A stretch of DNA of 34,303 nucleotides from Balneolales bacterium (GTDB taxonomy: Bacteria; Bacteroidota; Rhodothermia; Balneolales; Natronogracilivirgulaceae), in assembly GCA_007116685.1 (NCBI GenBank), contig SKIC01000276.1, positions 1-34,303 of the forward strand, in the 5' to 3' direction. This document shows positions 7,954 to 16,116 of this stretch, in pieces. The position numbers and the translations under genes are program-made. The notes below the pieces were generated by a model. The model was not told the origin of the DNA. It saw nothing but the letters and a program-made list of their open reading frames with translations, and did not search any database. Position 1 is the first letter of the stretch, and the number at the start of each line of letters is the position of its first letter.

Positions 7954-10401
7954 TCACAAAGAATCCACATGGATATTGATTCGCACACTACTCGCCCCTT
8001 CAGGTTTATTGTTTTCGTAGTGCGTATGTACAGCCTCAAGAAAATTGGCTGTATTCTGAGTGCCAAAAGTCTGAGGTAACTTTACGAACATCTCCCACAC
8101 AAATTTTCGGTTCACGCGATATAATGCCGCCGGACTCGGCCCCAAAATAATTGCTTTCGAATACGTTTTATAAATACTGTGCTTCATTTGCCCGGCCACT
8201 CTACCAACCAATTGCTCATTTCCACTCCTGAAAACAAACTTAATCAATTTCATAAACGGTGGATAAAGCAATGTTTTCCGGAATTGTAATTCCTGACGCG
8301 CAAATCCTTTGAAATCATGATGCCGTACAAACTGAAACGTTTGTTGCTCCGGTTTCCAGGTTTGTAAGAAAACTTCGCCTGGTTTATCGGCACGGCCGGA
8401 CCTCCCCGATACCTGACTCAGCATTTGGTACATTCGCTCTGATGACCGATACGATGGATAAGCAAGTTCCGTATCTGAATTCACAACGACTACAAGCGTG
8501 ACATTTGGGAAATCCAATCCTTTGGATACCAATTGGGTTCCTAATAAAATATCCGCCTCACCCCTGCCAAATGCCCCCAAAATATTGGAGTGACCATCTT
8601 TGCCCGAAGTTGTATCCTGATCCATCCTTAAAACAGAGCCTTCAGGAAATAAATCCTGAATTTCTTCTTCGATTTTTTGAGTCCCGCTACCCATTTCCTG
8701 TAAATCTTTTTCCCGACAGGCCGGACAGTGTTGAGGCTCTCTGGTACTGTGTCCGCAATAATGGCAACGTAATTGTCTTGTTTTCTTATGATATGTCAAG
8801 GAAACCGAACAATTCGGGCATTGAGGGATTTCTCCGCAACTATGGCAAATTAAAAAGGAAGCAAAGCCACGCCGGTTATACAAAATGATTACCTGCTCTT
8901 TTTTTTCTAATCGCTCTTTTATAGCCAGATAAACAGGAATTGCCAAAGGACCTTTCATGGCTTTTCCTTTGTACTGCTTCAAGTCGATTACTTTAACGGT
9001 GGGCATAGTAGCACCAGCATGACGAGCAGATAATTCCAACAATTTTGATTTACCTCGCGTGCAATTATGAAGCATATTCATACTAGGCGTTGCGGAGCCA
9101 CAAACAACCACGGCATTTTCGAAATAACCTCTCATCAATGCCACATCACGACCGTGATAGCGGGGTGCAGGATCTTCTTGCTTATACGATTGATCATGCT
9201 CTTCATCAACCAAAATGATTCCCAAATTCTGAACCGGAGCAAAAACGGCACTTCTCGGGCCAATCGCTATTTTCTTTTCACCTCTGTGTAGCGCTAACCA
9301 AGCCTCGTATCTTTGGCGCTCATTTTGGCGGCTGTGTAAAATGGCAATTTGATTCCCAAAGATTTGATAAAAACGTCGCATGGTCTGAGGTGTAAGTGCA
9401 ATTTCAGGAACCAATACTAATCCGCCTTTGCCCATTTCAAGCGCTGATTTCAAAGCGTGAATATAAACCTCAGTTTTTCCACTACCTGTAACACCAAAAA
9501 GTAAAAAGCTTTTGAACTCTTCCTTACGTAAAGGTTCAAGTATCTGCTCGTAGGCACTTTCTTGTTCCTCGTTTAGGGTTTTCAAAAGATGAGGTTCATG
9601 CAGCAAACTGGAAATTTCGTCAGGCGCTTCCTCTCCTACTTCTGAAATTACATGTTCATCTTTAATGCGTTTTAAAACATAATCTGAGAAAAGCTCATCC
9701 TGCCTCAAATCCGTCTTTGGTTTTGGAAGCCCCATTTCAAGCAGTTTTTCCAGAGCCATCAGCCATTTTGGCTGCTTTTTATTTTTTTTCTCTTCTTTGG
9801 TGATGAGTTCTTGCGATTTTTCCAAACCCCCTTCAGACCAATACCAAACGGTATGCGTTCTGACCGTCACCTTAACCTTTGGCTCTTCCCAAACCGAAAC
9901 GAAGTCTTTCTTCTGTAACCAACTGATTTGCCTTTTAACCCCATTTCCCCAACGACGCAGCATTTCATCCATGCTGATTTTCATTTCCGGTGCCTCCACA
10001 AGCGCCTGAAGTATCTCCGTTTCTTTAGGCTTCATATCCGGGGGGATGACAGGAATATCTGCCCTGACAAAAGTTTCTGATATAAAATTCAATCCCGCCG
10101 GTAAGGCTGCCTGAATGGCCTCTCCATAGGATGAAAAATAATAAGCACTCATCCAACCCGTCAGTTTTATCATTTCCAGAGACATGATGGGCTGCTCATC
10201 CAAAACCTGAGCAATTTCTTTTACCTTAAACGGAGGTTTTTTCTGATGAATATTAACCACCATCCCAATTACCATTCTAGACTGAAATGGGATATACACC
10301 CTCATACCCACAGACAGAATTTCCATTTTTTTCTTTGGGATTCTGTATGTAAAAACATCCCTGACATTCAGGGGAACGGCAACATCAGCAAAATTTTGCA
10401 A
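7954..10401 (-). CDS. priA: primosomal replication restart helicase PriA
   Basis: PriA recognises stalled or collapsed replication forks, unwinds them 3'-to-5' and reloads the replisome. The 815 residues include the N-terminal 3'-DNA-binding domain (VRDVFTYRIP), Walker A GVTGSGKT (303-310), Walker B DEEH (399-402), and a zinc-binding insert with eight cysteines at 519, 522, 528, 531, 546, 549, 559 and 562. Helicase motif VI is GRSGRADKPGEV. The start is TTG: an in-frame TAA lies a short way upstream with no ATG between. A LacI-type site (GAAACGCTTC) lies 35 bp before the start. Confidence 0.95.
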   Translation of the reverse strand: MQNFADVAVPLNVRDVFTYRIPKKKMEILSVGMRVYIPFQSRMVIGMVVNIHQKKPPFKVKEIAQVLDEQPIMSLEMIKLTGWMSAYYFSSYGEAIQAALPAGLNFISETFVRADIPVIPPDMKPKETEILQALVEAPEMKISMDEMLRRWGNGVKRQISWLQKKDFVSVWEEPKVKVTVRTHTVWYWSEGGLEKSQELITKEEKKNKKQPKWLMALEKLLEMGLPKPKTDLRQDELFSDYVLKRIKDEHVISEVGEEAPDEISSLLHEPHLLKTLNEEQESAYEQILEPLRKEEFKSFLLFGVTGSGKTEVYIHALKSALEMGKGGLVLVPEIALTPQTMRRFYQIFGNQIAILHSRQNERQRYEAWLALHRGEKKIAIGPRSAVFAPVQNLGIILVDEEHDQSYKQEDPAPRYHGRDVALMRGYFENAVVVCGSATPSMNMLHNCTRGKSKLLELSARHAGATMPTVKVIDLKQYKGKAMKGPLAIPVYLAIKERLEKKEQVIILYNRRGFASFLICHSCGEIPQCPNCSVSLTYHKKTRQLRCHYCGHSTREPQHCPACREKDLQEMGSGTQKIEEEIQDLFPEGSVLRMDQDTTSGKDGHSNILGAFGRGEADILLGTQLVSKGLDFPNVTLVVVVNSDTELAYPSYRSSERMYQMLSQVSGRSGRADKPGEVFLQTWKPEQQTFQFVRHHDFKGFARQELQFRKTLLYPPFMKLIKFVFRSGNEQLVGRVAGQMKHSIYKTYSKAIILGPSPAALYRVNRKFVWEMFVKLPQTFGTQNTANFLEAVHTHYENNKPEGASSVRINIHVDSL

Positions 10402-10435
10402 GGGTGTTGGAGTGGTTTTTCTGATTAGGTTTTAC

Positions 10436-10461
10436 GAAACGCTTCTAAATTGCTTTAGAAG
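10436..10461. promoter_or_regulatory. AAGCGTTT-type site and hairpin upstream of priA
   Basis: GAAACGCTTC (10436-10445), read on the minus strand as GAAGCGTTTC, matches the AAGCG(C/T)TT sites seen elsewhere in this window. It overlaps a perfect 8-bp hairpin, CTTCTAAA-TTGC-TTTAGAAG (10442-10461). A role as an operator for priA is an inference. Confidence 0.35.
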
Positions 10462-10742
10462 AATAGATAAACATACTGAATCAGAATACAATACGCTTAT
10501 CCTAATTGTATGAATTACCAACTCGCATACTCTTATTAATTTATGTACCTAAGAATTGTATTTGTATTAATAAGTCCGGCCATTGGAAAAAATGGCGTTT
10601 AGAACGAAACGGAATGAAGCGTTAAGAAAGAAAACATACCGCTGATGTAACTTTAGGCTTTTCCTAACGAAATGGAGCATTGTTTTCTTTTAGCGGAATG
10701 CAGTTGCGTTTAGCCAATTTTTTCCTCGTCCGGTGAGTTTTG

Positions 10743-10768
10743 GTTACTTTTGCTCAATCAAAAGTAAC
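10743..10768. repeat. GTTACTTTTG palindrome (REP-like)
   Basis: Perfect 10-bp inverted repeat GTTACTTTTG / CAAAAGTAAC with a 6-nt loop. From general knowledge, palindromes of this wording (TTTGGTTACTTTTG...CAAAAGTAAC) recur in intergenic DNA of many bacteria. There is no T-run, so it is unlikely to be a simple terminator. Confidence 0.55.
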
Positions 10769-10924
10769 AGAAGTAAACTTTTCAGCTATTATCTTTTTGA
10801 ATATCGAGATCTTTGACAATGAACTAAATTTATAACAATACTTCCGCCTAATCGCCAATCATCACACATTCATAGTTGATAAATAAGTTTTGATTTTTGA
10901 TCTAGCAACTACGTTCACATATCT

Positions 10925-10947
10925 GGGGCAGGTTACAAACCTGCCTC
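10925..10947. repeat. GCAGGTT-ACA-AACCTGC palindrome
   Basis: GCAGGTT (10928-10934) and AACCTGC (10938-10944) form a 7-bp stem around ACA, extended by G-C pairs and a wobble to 10925/10947. This wording matches widespread short intergenic palindromes. It lies in the gap downstream of comM, about 90 bp past its stop codon. No T-run follows. Confidence 0.5.
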
Positions 10948-11035
10948 AGGTATGTGAGATATGTGTGTAAGTGTGCTCCAAATATGTGTATTTGTGTATG
11001 TAAGACGGCGAACTTCTAGCTAAAACAAGTTTTTT

Positions 11036-12580
11036 CTAACCCAACCAGCCTTCTCTATCTAAATTCCGATACTGAATGGCCTCTGCAATGTGATTGCTCT
11101 TAATTTGCTCTGAAGAATCCAAATCAGCAATGGTTCTGCCAACTTTTAAAATTCGATCGTAGGCTCTGGCAGATAAGCTCAAGGATTGTATAGCCTTTTT
11201 CAAAAGTGCGGAGCCTGCGTCATCCAAGCCACAGAGTTTTCTTGCTTGTTTTGTACTCATTTGGGCATTACAGAAGACATCCTTCACACCCATAAATCGT
11301 TGCTTTTGGATTAAGCTCGCCTCCATCACCCTTTTTCTGATTTCAGCAGAAGACTCTCCTTTGGCTTTGGATGAAAGTTCTTCATAACTGACTTTCTGTA
11401 CTTCTATATGCAAATCAATTCTATCCAGCAGCGGTCCGCTTATTTTACTCAAATAACGCTGCATTAAACCGGGATTATTTCCACTGGTGGAATCAGATGG
11501 GTCGTACCAATCCCCAGACGGGGAGGGATTCATAGACGCCACCAACATAATTTGGGAAGGATAATTGACGGTCATTTTAGCACGAGATATCGTTACGTGA
11601 CCGTCTTCAAGCGGCTGACGCATAACTTCCAATGCACTTCTTTTAAACTCCGGAAGTTCATCCAAAAACAAAACTCCGTTGTGAGCCAACGATATTTCGC
11701 CGGGATGTGGAATACTACCACCACCTACCAAAGCCACGTCCGAAATGGTATGGTGAGGAGAACGAAATGGTCGGTGAGTGACAAGAGAGACACCATTTCC
11801 TAATAAGCCGGCTACCGAATGTATTTTGGTCGTTTCCAAAGCTTCATCCAATTCCAGTGGTGGCAGGATAGTTGGGAGGCGGCGGGCAATCATGGTTTTA
11901 CCGGAACCTGGCGGCCCCACCATTATTATATTATGTCCGCCGGCTGCGGCTACTTCCATTGCTCGCTTCACATTCTCCTGGCCTTTCACATCTGCGAAAT
12001 CAACGACCTCTTTATAAACATCCTGCGAGAAAATTTTAGAGATATCAACGCTAAATGGCTGAAATTCCTTTTCGGCGTTTAACCAGGACATCACTTCTTT
12101 AAGATGAGAGAAGCCAAAAACCTGTATACCTTCAACTACAGCTGCCTCGGTGGCATTTTCTTGGGGAACTACGATGTGCTTGATTCCCTTTTTCCTGGCC
12201 TCAACCGTTATTGGTAACACGCCACGCACCGGACGCAGATAACCATCAAGAGCCAATTCACCCAGAATCAGCGTTTCTGAAAGCAATCCTGTTTGGACTT
12301 GTTCGCTTACTGCCAGAAGCCCTATGGCAATAGGTAAATCAAACGAACTGCCTTCCTTTGGTAAATCGGCGGGAGCCAAATTCACCATAGTTCTGCCTCG
12401 GGGCATCTCGGCTCCCGAATTTTTGATTGCTGCTTCAATACGTGTTTGCGATTCACTAATGGCTCTGTCCGGCAATCCCACCAAATAGTATTTCGGCAAA
12501 CCACCTGTATAATGAATTTCAGTTGTAATGATATGGGCATCAACGCCATAGGTTGATGCGCAAAAGACTTTTGCTAGCAT
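11036..12580 (-). CDS. comM: ComM/YifB-family Mg-chelatase-like AAA+ ATPase
   Basis: ComM (YifB) is a hexameric AAA+ helicase that promotes branch migration during integration of transformed DNA. The product from this start has 514 residues, the usual family length. It opens with MLAKVFCASTYGVDAHIITTEI, has a Lon-like/ChlI N-domain (VGLPDRAISESQTRIEAAIKN), Walker A GPPGSGKT at 222-229, FLDELPEF, and the C-terminal Mg-chelatase-like domain (LSLSARAYDRILKVGRTIADL). An upstream ATG at 12664 would add 28 residues without family character. I prefer 12580, which has AGGA 8 nt before it. The gene is divergent from the DUF4342 gene. Confidence 0.9.
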   Translation of the reverse strand: MLAKVFCASTYGVDAHIITTEIHYTGGLPKYYLVGLPDRAISESQTRIEAAIKNSGAEMPRGRTMVNLAPADLPKEGSSFDLPIAIGLLAVSEQVQTGLLSETLILGELALDGYLRPVRGVLPITVEARKKGIKHIVVPQENATEAAVVEGIQVFGFSHLKEVMSWLNAEKEFQPFSVDISKIFSQDVYKEVVDFADVKGQENVKRAMEVAAAGGHNIIMVGPPGSGKTMIARRLPTILPPLELDEALETTKIHSVAGLLGNGVSLVTHRPFRSPHHTISDVALVGGGSIPHPGEISLAHNGVLFLDELPEFKRSALEVMRQPLEDGHVTISRAKMTVNYPSQIMLVASMNPSPSGDWYDPSDSTSGNNPGLMQRYLSKISGPLLDRIDLHIEVQKVSYEELSSKAKGESSAEIRKRVMEASLIQKQRFMGVKDVFCNAQMSTKQARKLCGLDDAGSALLKKAIQSLSLSARAYDRILKVGRTIADLDSSEQIKSNHIAEAIQYRNLDREGWLG

Positions 12581-12667
12581 AATAAATTCCTGTATCTGTT
12601 TACTCTTTTTTGCGTAAGTAGATACAGCTGGACAGAAATCCTTACAAAAACTTACCGGAGGCAAGCC

Positions 12668-12919
12668 ATGTCATTTACAGAAGAATTCAAAATCACCGGA
12701 AATAATATCGTGCAAAAAATTGCCGAAATTTTAAATGAGGGAAACATCCGCAGGCTTGTATTAAAGAATAAAGACGGCAAAGTTTTATTGGATACGACTC
12801 TTACTATAGCAAGCATTGGCGGGGGATGGATTTTCTTACTATCACCAATCATTGCTACTATCGCAGCCATAGTGATGAGCCTCAAAGAAGTGACATTAGA
12901 GATAGAAAGAATAGATTAA
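12668..12919 (+). CDS. DUF4342 small membrane-associated protein
   Basis: This 83-residue protein fits the DUF4342 family. It has an amphipathic N-terminal half (EFKITGNNIVQKIAEILNEGNIRRLVLKNKDGKVLLD), then TTLTIASIGGGWIFLLSPIIATIAAIVMSL, which is one long hydrophobic segment, and an acidic tail ending in TLEIERID. The conserved 'GNIRRLVLKNKDGK.LL..PLT' pattern is typical. The function is unknown; it is probably anchored in the inner membrane. It stands alone, divergent from comM. Confidence 0.8.
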   Translation: MSFTEEFKITGNNIVQKIAEILNEGNIRRLVLKNKDGKVLLDTTLTIASIGGGWIFLLSPIIATIAAIVMSLKEVTLEIERID

Positions 12920-13062
12920 TAGCAGACATTTCCTGTAGCAAATTCCATTTTTCTATTTATTAAAATCCTATTTCACGACCACATCTATATACATGTTTGA
13001 TATCTAGCTGAAGTAAAAACCTCAAAAAAAGCTATTTATGATATCTATATGCGGTTTTCTGG

Positions 13063-13196
13063 AAGCGTTTTTAGCATCTGTTATTTTGACAGATTTTCTT
13101 AAAAGCGCTTTTTTATTTATTAAAAAATCATAAAAGCGCTTCGACCATTTTTACACACGTCATTTAAGCATACTTGAAAGAGAATTAAAAGCGTTT
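13063..13196. promoter_or_regulatory. cluster of four AAGCG(C/T)TT operator-like boxes
   Basis: AAGCGTTT 13063-13070, AAGCGCTT 13103-13110, AAGCGCTT 13134-13141 and AAGCGTTT 13189-13196 lie within 134 bp. Three of them are preceded by AA. The two middle boxes are flanked by A/T-runs. The pattern resembles LacI-family operators (half-site AAGCG). They lie about 70-230 bp upstream of the predicted promoter at 13265. Confidence 0.5.
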
Positions 13197-13264
13197 CCAT
13201 TGTCATTTATGACATACAATTGAAGGATAAAATAATAGTTCAATAATTATTCAAATGATTTTCT

Positions 13265-13295
13265 TTGAGACGAGGAACAAATCATCGTAATTTTG
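13265..13295 (+). promoter_or_regulatory. Bacteroidota-type promoter for the secreted protein gene
   Basis: TTG (13265-13267), a 20-bp spacer, then TAATTTTG (13288-13295) match the TTG/TAnnTTTG consensus of Bacteroidota housekeeping sigma factors. A start near 13300 would give a leader of about 170 nt containing two short hairpins, TTGGC/GCCAA (13416-13430) and CAGTGA/TCACTG (13431-13445). Confidence 0.55.
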
Positions 13296-13472
13296 CATTG
13301 TCATATTCAAACAAGAGTATCCAACCTCTTTCACAATATTATCAGTTACGGTCTTACTAATAATTATCTCGAAAACGAAACAGATAATTTAACTAATCAC
13401 AGAAATTGGCATAACGCCAATACCAGCATGCAGTGAAAATCACTGTAGCTATTATAAATCAAATCATAATAC

Positions 13473-13949
13473 ATGATAAACATCAGATATATAATTAAAA
13501 CATTAGTCCTTGTACTTATTACAGGAACCAGTAGCGTCAGTTCCCTTCAGGCACTTGATACTACATACACACCACAACCTGACAGAAGCCATGTTGTGAT
13601 TCAACAATCAAATATGGATATGGTCGTAAATCAAAACATTCAGAATCTTTCCTCTGTGTCTGAGTCTGTGTTCACGATTTCTTTGACCAATCTAATGCAG
13701 ATTGCCTACTTAATGCCTGATGGCTCTTATCGCTCTGATATCAAAGAAGCCTTGCAGGAAACCATGAATACTGCTGCACTTACCTCGCACAGATATAAGG
13801 CATACCTTGCATTACTTACGCTCGACAGCGATGATTATGAAGAATGGATGAGCGACAGAATTAGTCTGGATCATCAAAACTTCATCATTGCGATTGCAAA
13901 TCACGTAAATCAAAAATTAATAGGAGACCCAACTCGTGACACTCCATAA
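13473..13949 (+). CDS. small secreted protein of unknown function
   Basis: I do not recognise this 158-residue protein. It begins with a signal peptide (positive MINIRYIIK, then TLVLVLITGTSSVSSLQA, likely cut after LQA). A beta-type stretch (SHVVIQQSNMDMVVNQNIQNL) follows. The helical second half (SLTNLMQIAYLMPDGSYRSDIKEAL, TSHRYKAYLALLTLDSDDYEEW) resembles helical repeats that some marine Bacteroidota secreted proteins carry. It has no cysteine in the mature part. It is a single-gene unit with a promoter, an operator-like box cluster and a strong terminator, which suggests its own tight control. Confidence 0.7.
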   Translation: MINIRYIIKTLVLVLITGTSSVSSLQALDTTYTPQPDRSHVVIQQSNMDMVVNQNIQNLSSVSESVFTISLTNLMQIAYLMPDGSYRSDIKEALQETMNTAALTSHRYKAYLALLTLDSDDYEEWMSDRISLDHQNFIIAIANHVNQKLIGDPTRDTP

Positions 13950-14009
13950 AAACTGAGGATATCTATGCTTGAAGAAACCGATTGTGAACCCTCACATCAG
14001 GTAGCACAT

Positions 14010-14052
14010 AAAAAACCGGCTCTGTCTATACTTTTATGACATCCGGTTTTTT
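14010..14052 (+). terminator. intrinsic terminator after the secreted protein gene
   Basis: AAAAAACCGG (14010-14019) pairs perfectly with CCGGTTTTTT (14043-14052), ending in six Ts. The 23-nt interior contains a second small stem, TGTC/GACA. It stands 60 bp after the stop at 13949. The A-run before the stem means it could also work on the other strand. Confidence 0.75.
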
Positions 14053-14294
14053 CATTTTCATTATATCCCCTAACATTTTTCTTGCCCTTCTATATCCCGA
14101 AATGGTCTCATAATCTAATATGAAAGACCATGCTGCACTTCCAAAATAACCGAAAAACAAATTTTGCAGATGCTATTTGATTGGTTATTATTGGCGAATA
14201 ACTCAAATCAACAACACTTCTTCTGGAATTTATAGAACAAATACTCGTCGATTTTGCCAACTTTGCCTGGGGTCCGTTTCTTTTAGTTCTCCTT
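14053..14294. other. gap before the AGCS symporter
   Basis: Apart from the probable unannotated 5' end of the symporter (about 14202-14294), nothing recognisable is seen. In the symporter frame a TAA at 14199-14201 is followed by open codons that read into the first membrane helix. Confidence 0.4.
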
Positions 14295-15635
14295 GTGGGT
14301 GGCGGCTTGTTTTTTCTGATTATTTCTCGATTTATCCCCTATCGCCACTTTTTTCATGGGATAGATATCCTTACCGGCAAATATGAAGACCCAGACGCAC
14401 CGGGAGATATCAATCATTTCCAGGCGCTTTCCAGTGCGCTTGCGGCCACCGTTGGGATGGGGAATATCAGTGGCGTGGCAATCGCTATTATCGTTGGTGG
14501 ACCGGGAGCTATTTTCTGGATGTGGGTTTCTGCGCTTGTGGGTATGGCTACGAAGTTTTTCACCTGTACCCTGGCCATTCTTTATCGCGGTTACGATTCC
14601 ATGGGAAAGCTACAAGGTGGCCCGATGTATTTCATTACGGAAGGTCTTGGTAAAAAGTGGAAGCCGCTTGCCATTTTCTTTTCTATTGCCGGTTTATTGG
14701 GATGTACTCCTATGTTTCAGTCCAACCAATTGAGCCAAATTCTACGCGATACAGTTTTCATTCCTCTGGATATTTTGGGCGGCACTTCAACCGTATTGTC
14801 CGGTAGCGGAATTTCTGAGGCCGGATTTTTTATCTCTGATATTTTAGTTGGAATCACACTTGCCATTTTAGTTGCCTTGGTAATATTTGGAGGAATCAAA
14901 AGAATTGGATCGGTAACTGCCAGTTTGGTACCCCTTATGGTATTGATTTACGTGATGGCAGTAGTTTATATCATCATTAGCAATTACACCGAAATCCCAT
15001 ACTATCTCTCTTTAATCGTTACCGATGCTTTTACCGGACAAGCTGCTGCCGGAGGTGCTGTTGGAGTGGTGATTATAACTGGAATTCGCCGGGCAGCCTT
15101 TTCTAACGAAGCCGGTATTGGTACGGAAGCAATGGCACACGGCGCCGCAAAAACCCGAGAGCCTGTTCGCGAAGGCCTGGTAGCCATGCTCGAACCAGCC
15201 ATCGACACTTTGCTTGTGTGCACTATGACGGCCCTAGCAATTCTCATGACCGGCGTATGGACGACATCTGATGCGGATGGAATCACGCTTACGGCCATGG
15301 CTTTTTCTCAGGGGATTCCAGGCATAGGAAATACTGTGCTAATCATTTGTGTGGTTATTTTCAGCATTACCACCATGTTCACCTATAATTACTACGGCGC
15401 TAAATGCTTCGGATTTTTGTTCGGTGCCGAGCGCAGACACTACTATAATTACTTCTATCTTTTCGCCGTATTTTTTGGCGCCATCATGACCATTGACGCC
15501 GTAGTGAGTTTGATTGACGGCATGTTTGCCTTAATGGCCATCCCAACGATGACCGCCACATTATTACTCTCGCCAAAAGTGATGCAAGCCACCCGCGATT
15601 ACTTCCGCCGACGAGAAGCGGGTGAGATGGATTGA
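14295..15635 (+). CDS. sodium:alanine/glycine symporter, AGCS family
   Basis: This is a secondary carrier that takes up a small neutral amino acid (alanine or glycine) with Na+ across the inner membrane. The 446 residues contain several membrane helices. The AGCS signatures include FQALSSALAATVGMGNISGVAIAI and AIIVGGPGAIFWMWVSALVGMATKFF, then GGPMYFI and AAFSNEAGIGTEAMAHGAAKTREPVREGLVAM. The start used is GTG. The reading frame upstream (14223-14294) translates to LEFIEQILVDFANFAWGPFLLVLLV, which fits the missing start of family members. The true start is therefore probably upstream at a rare codon (CTG at 14223) or a base is missing here. Substrate preference cannot be told. Confidence 0.9.
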   Translation: MGGGLFFLIISRFIPYRHFFHGIDILTGKYEDPDAPGDINHFQALSSALAATVGMGNISGVAIAIIVGGPGAIFWMWVSALVGMATKFFTCTLAILYRGYDSMGKLQGGPMYFITEGLGKKWKPLAIFFSIAGLLGCTPMFQSNQLSQILRDTVFIPLDILGGTSTVLSGSGISEAGFFISDILVGITLAILVALVIFGGIKRIGSVTASLVPLMVLIYVMAVVYIIISNYTEIPYYLSLIVTDAFTGQAAAGGAVGVVIITGIRRAAFSNEAGIGTEAMAHGAAKTREPVREGLVAMLEPAIDTLLVCTMTALAILMTGVWTTSDADGITLTAMAFSQGIPGIGNTVLIICVVIFSITTMFTYNYYGAKCFGFLFGAERRHYYNYFYLFAVFFGAIMTIDAVVSLIDGMFALMAIPTMTATLLLSPKVMQATRDYFRRREAGEMD

Positions 15636-16021
15636 ATAGAAATCTTATTGATTATGTGAAGCTTAATCAGGATTCTTAAATAATCCCCCTGTAGCAGTCG
15701 AGGATAGGAATCAGGTTTTGGGCAAGAACCCCGGCGAATATGATGCCATAATTTGGATTTATTCGCAAATCGTTTCATTGCCTACATTTCAAGCTCCAGA
15801 GGAGCGGAATATTGGTAGCCCGGGGTTGAGCATAGCGATACCCCGGGTTAAAGAGAACGCGAAGCGTAAATGCGCCGGCGATATATGAATCGGAGATTGG
15901 GAAAGCATCCGGCGCGAAATGAAATGGGATTTGGTCGAACGTTGACGGTTGAACGTCGAACGGATTTGAATGGTGCGGTTGGCTAAATGGTATAATGCCA
16001 GACTCATCGGCTTTGCAAAAA
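15636..16021. repeat. REP-like repeat cluster between symporter and T9SS gene
   Basis: The gap contains no real gene. It holds a small hairpin, GCTCC-AGA-GGAGC, at 15793-15805, then GGAATATTGGTAG. A GC-rich stem CCCGGGGT/ACCCCGGG follows at 15819-15826/15840-15847, and a GCGCCGG/CCGGCGC pair lies just downstream. TTGAACGTCGAACGG-like words repeat near 15940-15962. From general knowledge, the GCTCCAGAGGAGC + GGAATATTGGTAG module with a following GC-rich stem is a dispersed intergenic repeat in Bacteroidota. The minus-strand ORF across it (15775-16050) is a product of the repeat. Confidence 0.6.
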
Positions 16022-16054
16022 AAACGTGTCAGGTTTTTAAAACCTGACACGTTT
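16017..16054 (-). terminator. strong palindromic terminator after the T9SS-sorted gene
   Basis: AAACGTGTCAGGTTTT (16022-16037) and its exact reverse complement (16039-16054) form a perfect 16-bp stem around a single T. On the minus strand it is followed by TTTTTTTT (16024-16017), so it should stop transcripts from the gene ending at 16117. The same palindrome wording (GTGTCAGGTTTT) is a common dispersed element in Bacteroidota genomes. Confidence 0.8.
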
Positions 16055-16116
16055 CTGCTCTTTACTACCTCGAAGCTTTCGCTACGGGTGTTTTGTTATT
16101 CAAACTTTTGTGAGGT

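Larger units (their letters stand above)
10462..11035. other. gene-free, palindrome-rich gap between comM and priA
   Basis: No credible ORF is seen. The stretch holds several inverted repeats. TTATTAAT (10533-10540) pairs with ATTAATAA (10566-10573). AAAGAAAAC (10627-10635) pairs with GTTTTCTTT (10682-10690). GTTACTTTTG-CTCAAT-CAAAAGTAAC is a 10-bp stem at 10743-10768. A G-rich hairpin lies at 10925-10947. The last about 100 bp are GT-rich (repeated GTGTATGT-like words). It reads as remnants of dispersed repeat families. Confidence 0.6.
12920..13472. other. long AT-rich regulatory gap
   Basis: A 553-bp gap with no ORF worth calling. It contains four AAGCG(C/T)TT boxes at 13063-13196, a Bacteroidota-type promoter at 13265-13295, and two small hairpins in the leader at 13416-13445, all in front of the secreted protein gene at 13473. 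These are listed separately. Confidence 0.6.

Noticed and set aside
7842-8066. 74-residue minus-strand ORF at the priA 3' end
   Set aside because: It lies inside the 136-bp hairpin element and the priA coding end; another frame of structured DNA.
12581-12664. 28-residue N-terminal extension of comM from the upstream ATG at 12664
   Set aside because: The extension lacks family resemblance, and the conserved start MLAKVFCAS with an AGGA motif before it is at 12580.
14171-14234. Short ORF MLFDWLLLANNSNQQHFFWNL upstream of the symporter
   Set aside because: It is only 21 residues, ends before the symporter, has no family match and cannot be joined to the symporter by one simple frameshift that restores homology.
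15775-16050. 91-residue minus-strand ORF (and a 72-residue one in another frame)
   Set aside because: It lies across the repeat module and hairpins at 15793-16054; the reading frame is a by-product of repeat DNA, not a gene.
16022-16054. CRISPR-like repeat
   Set aside because: A single perfect palindrome, with no spaced copies; it acts as a terminator.
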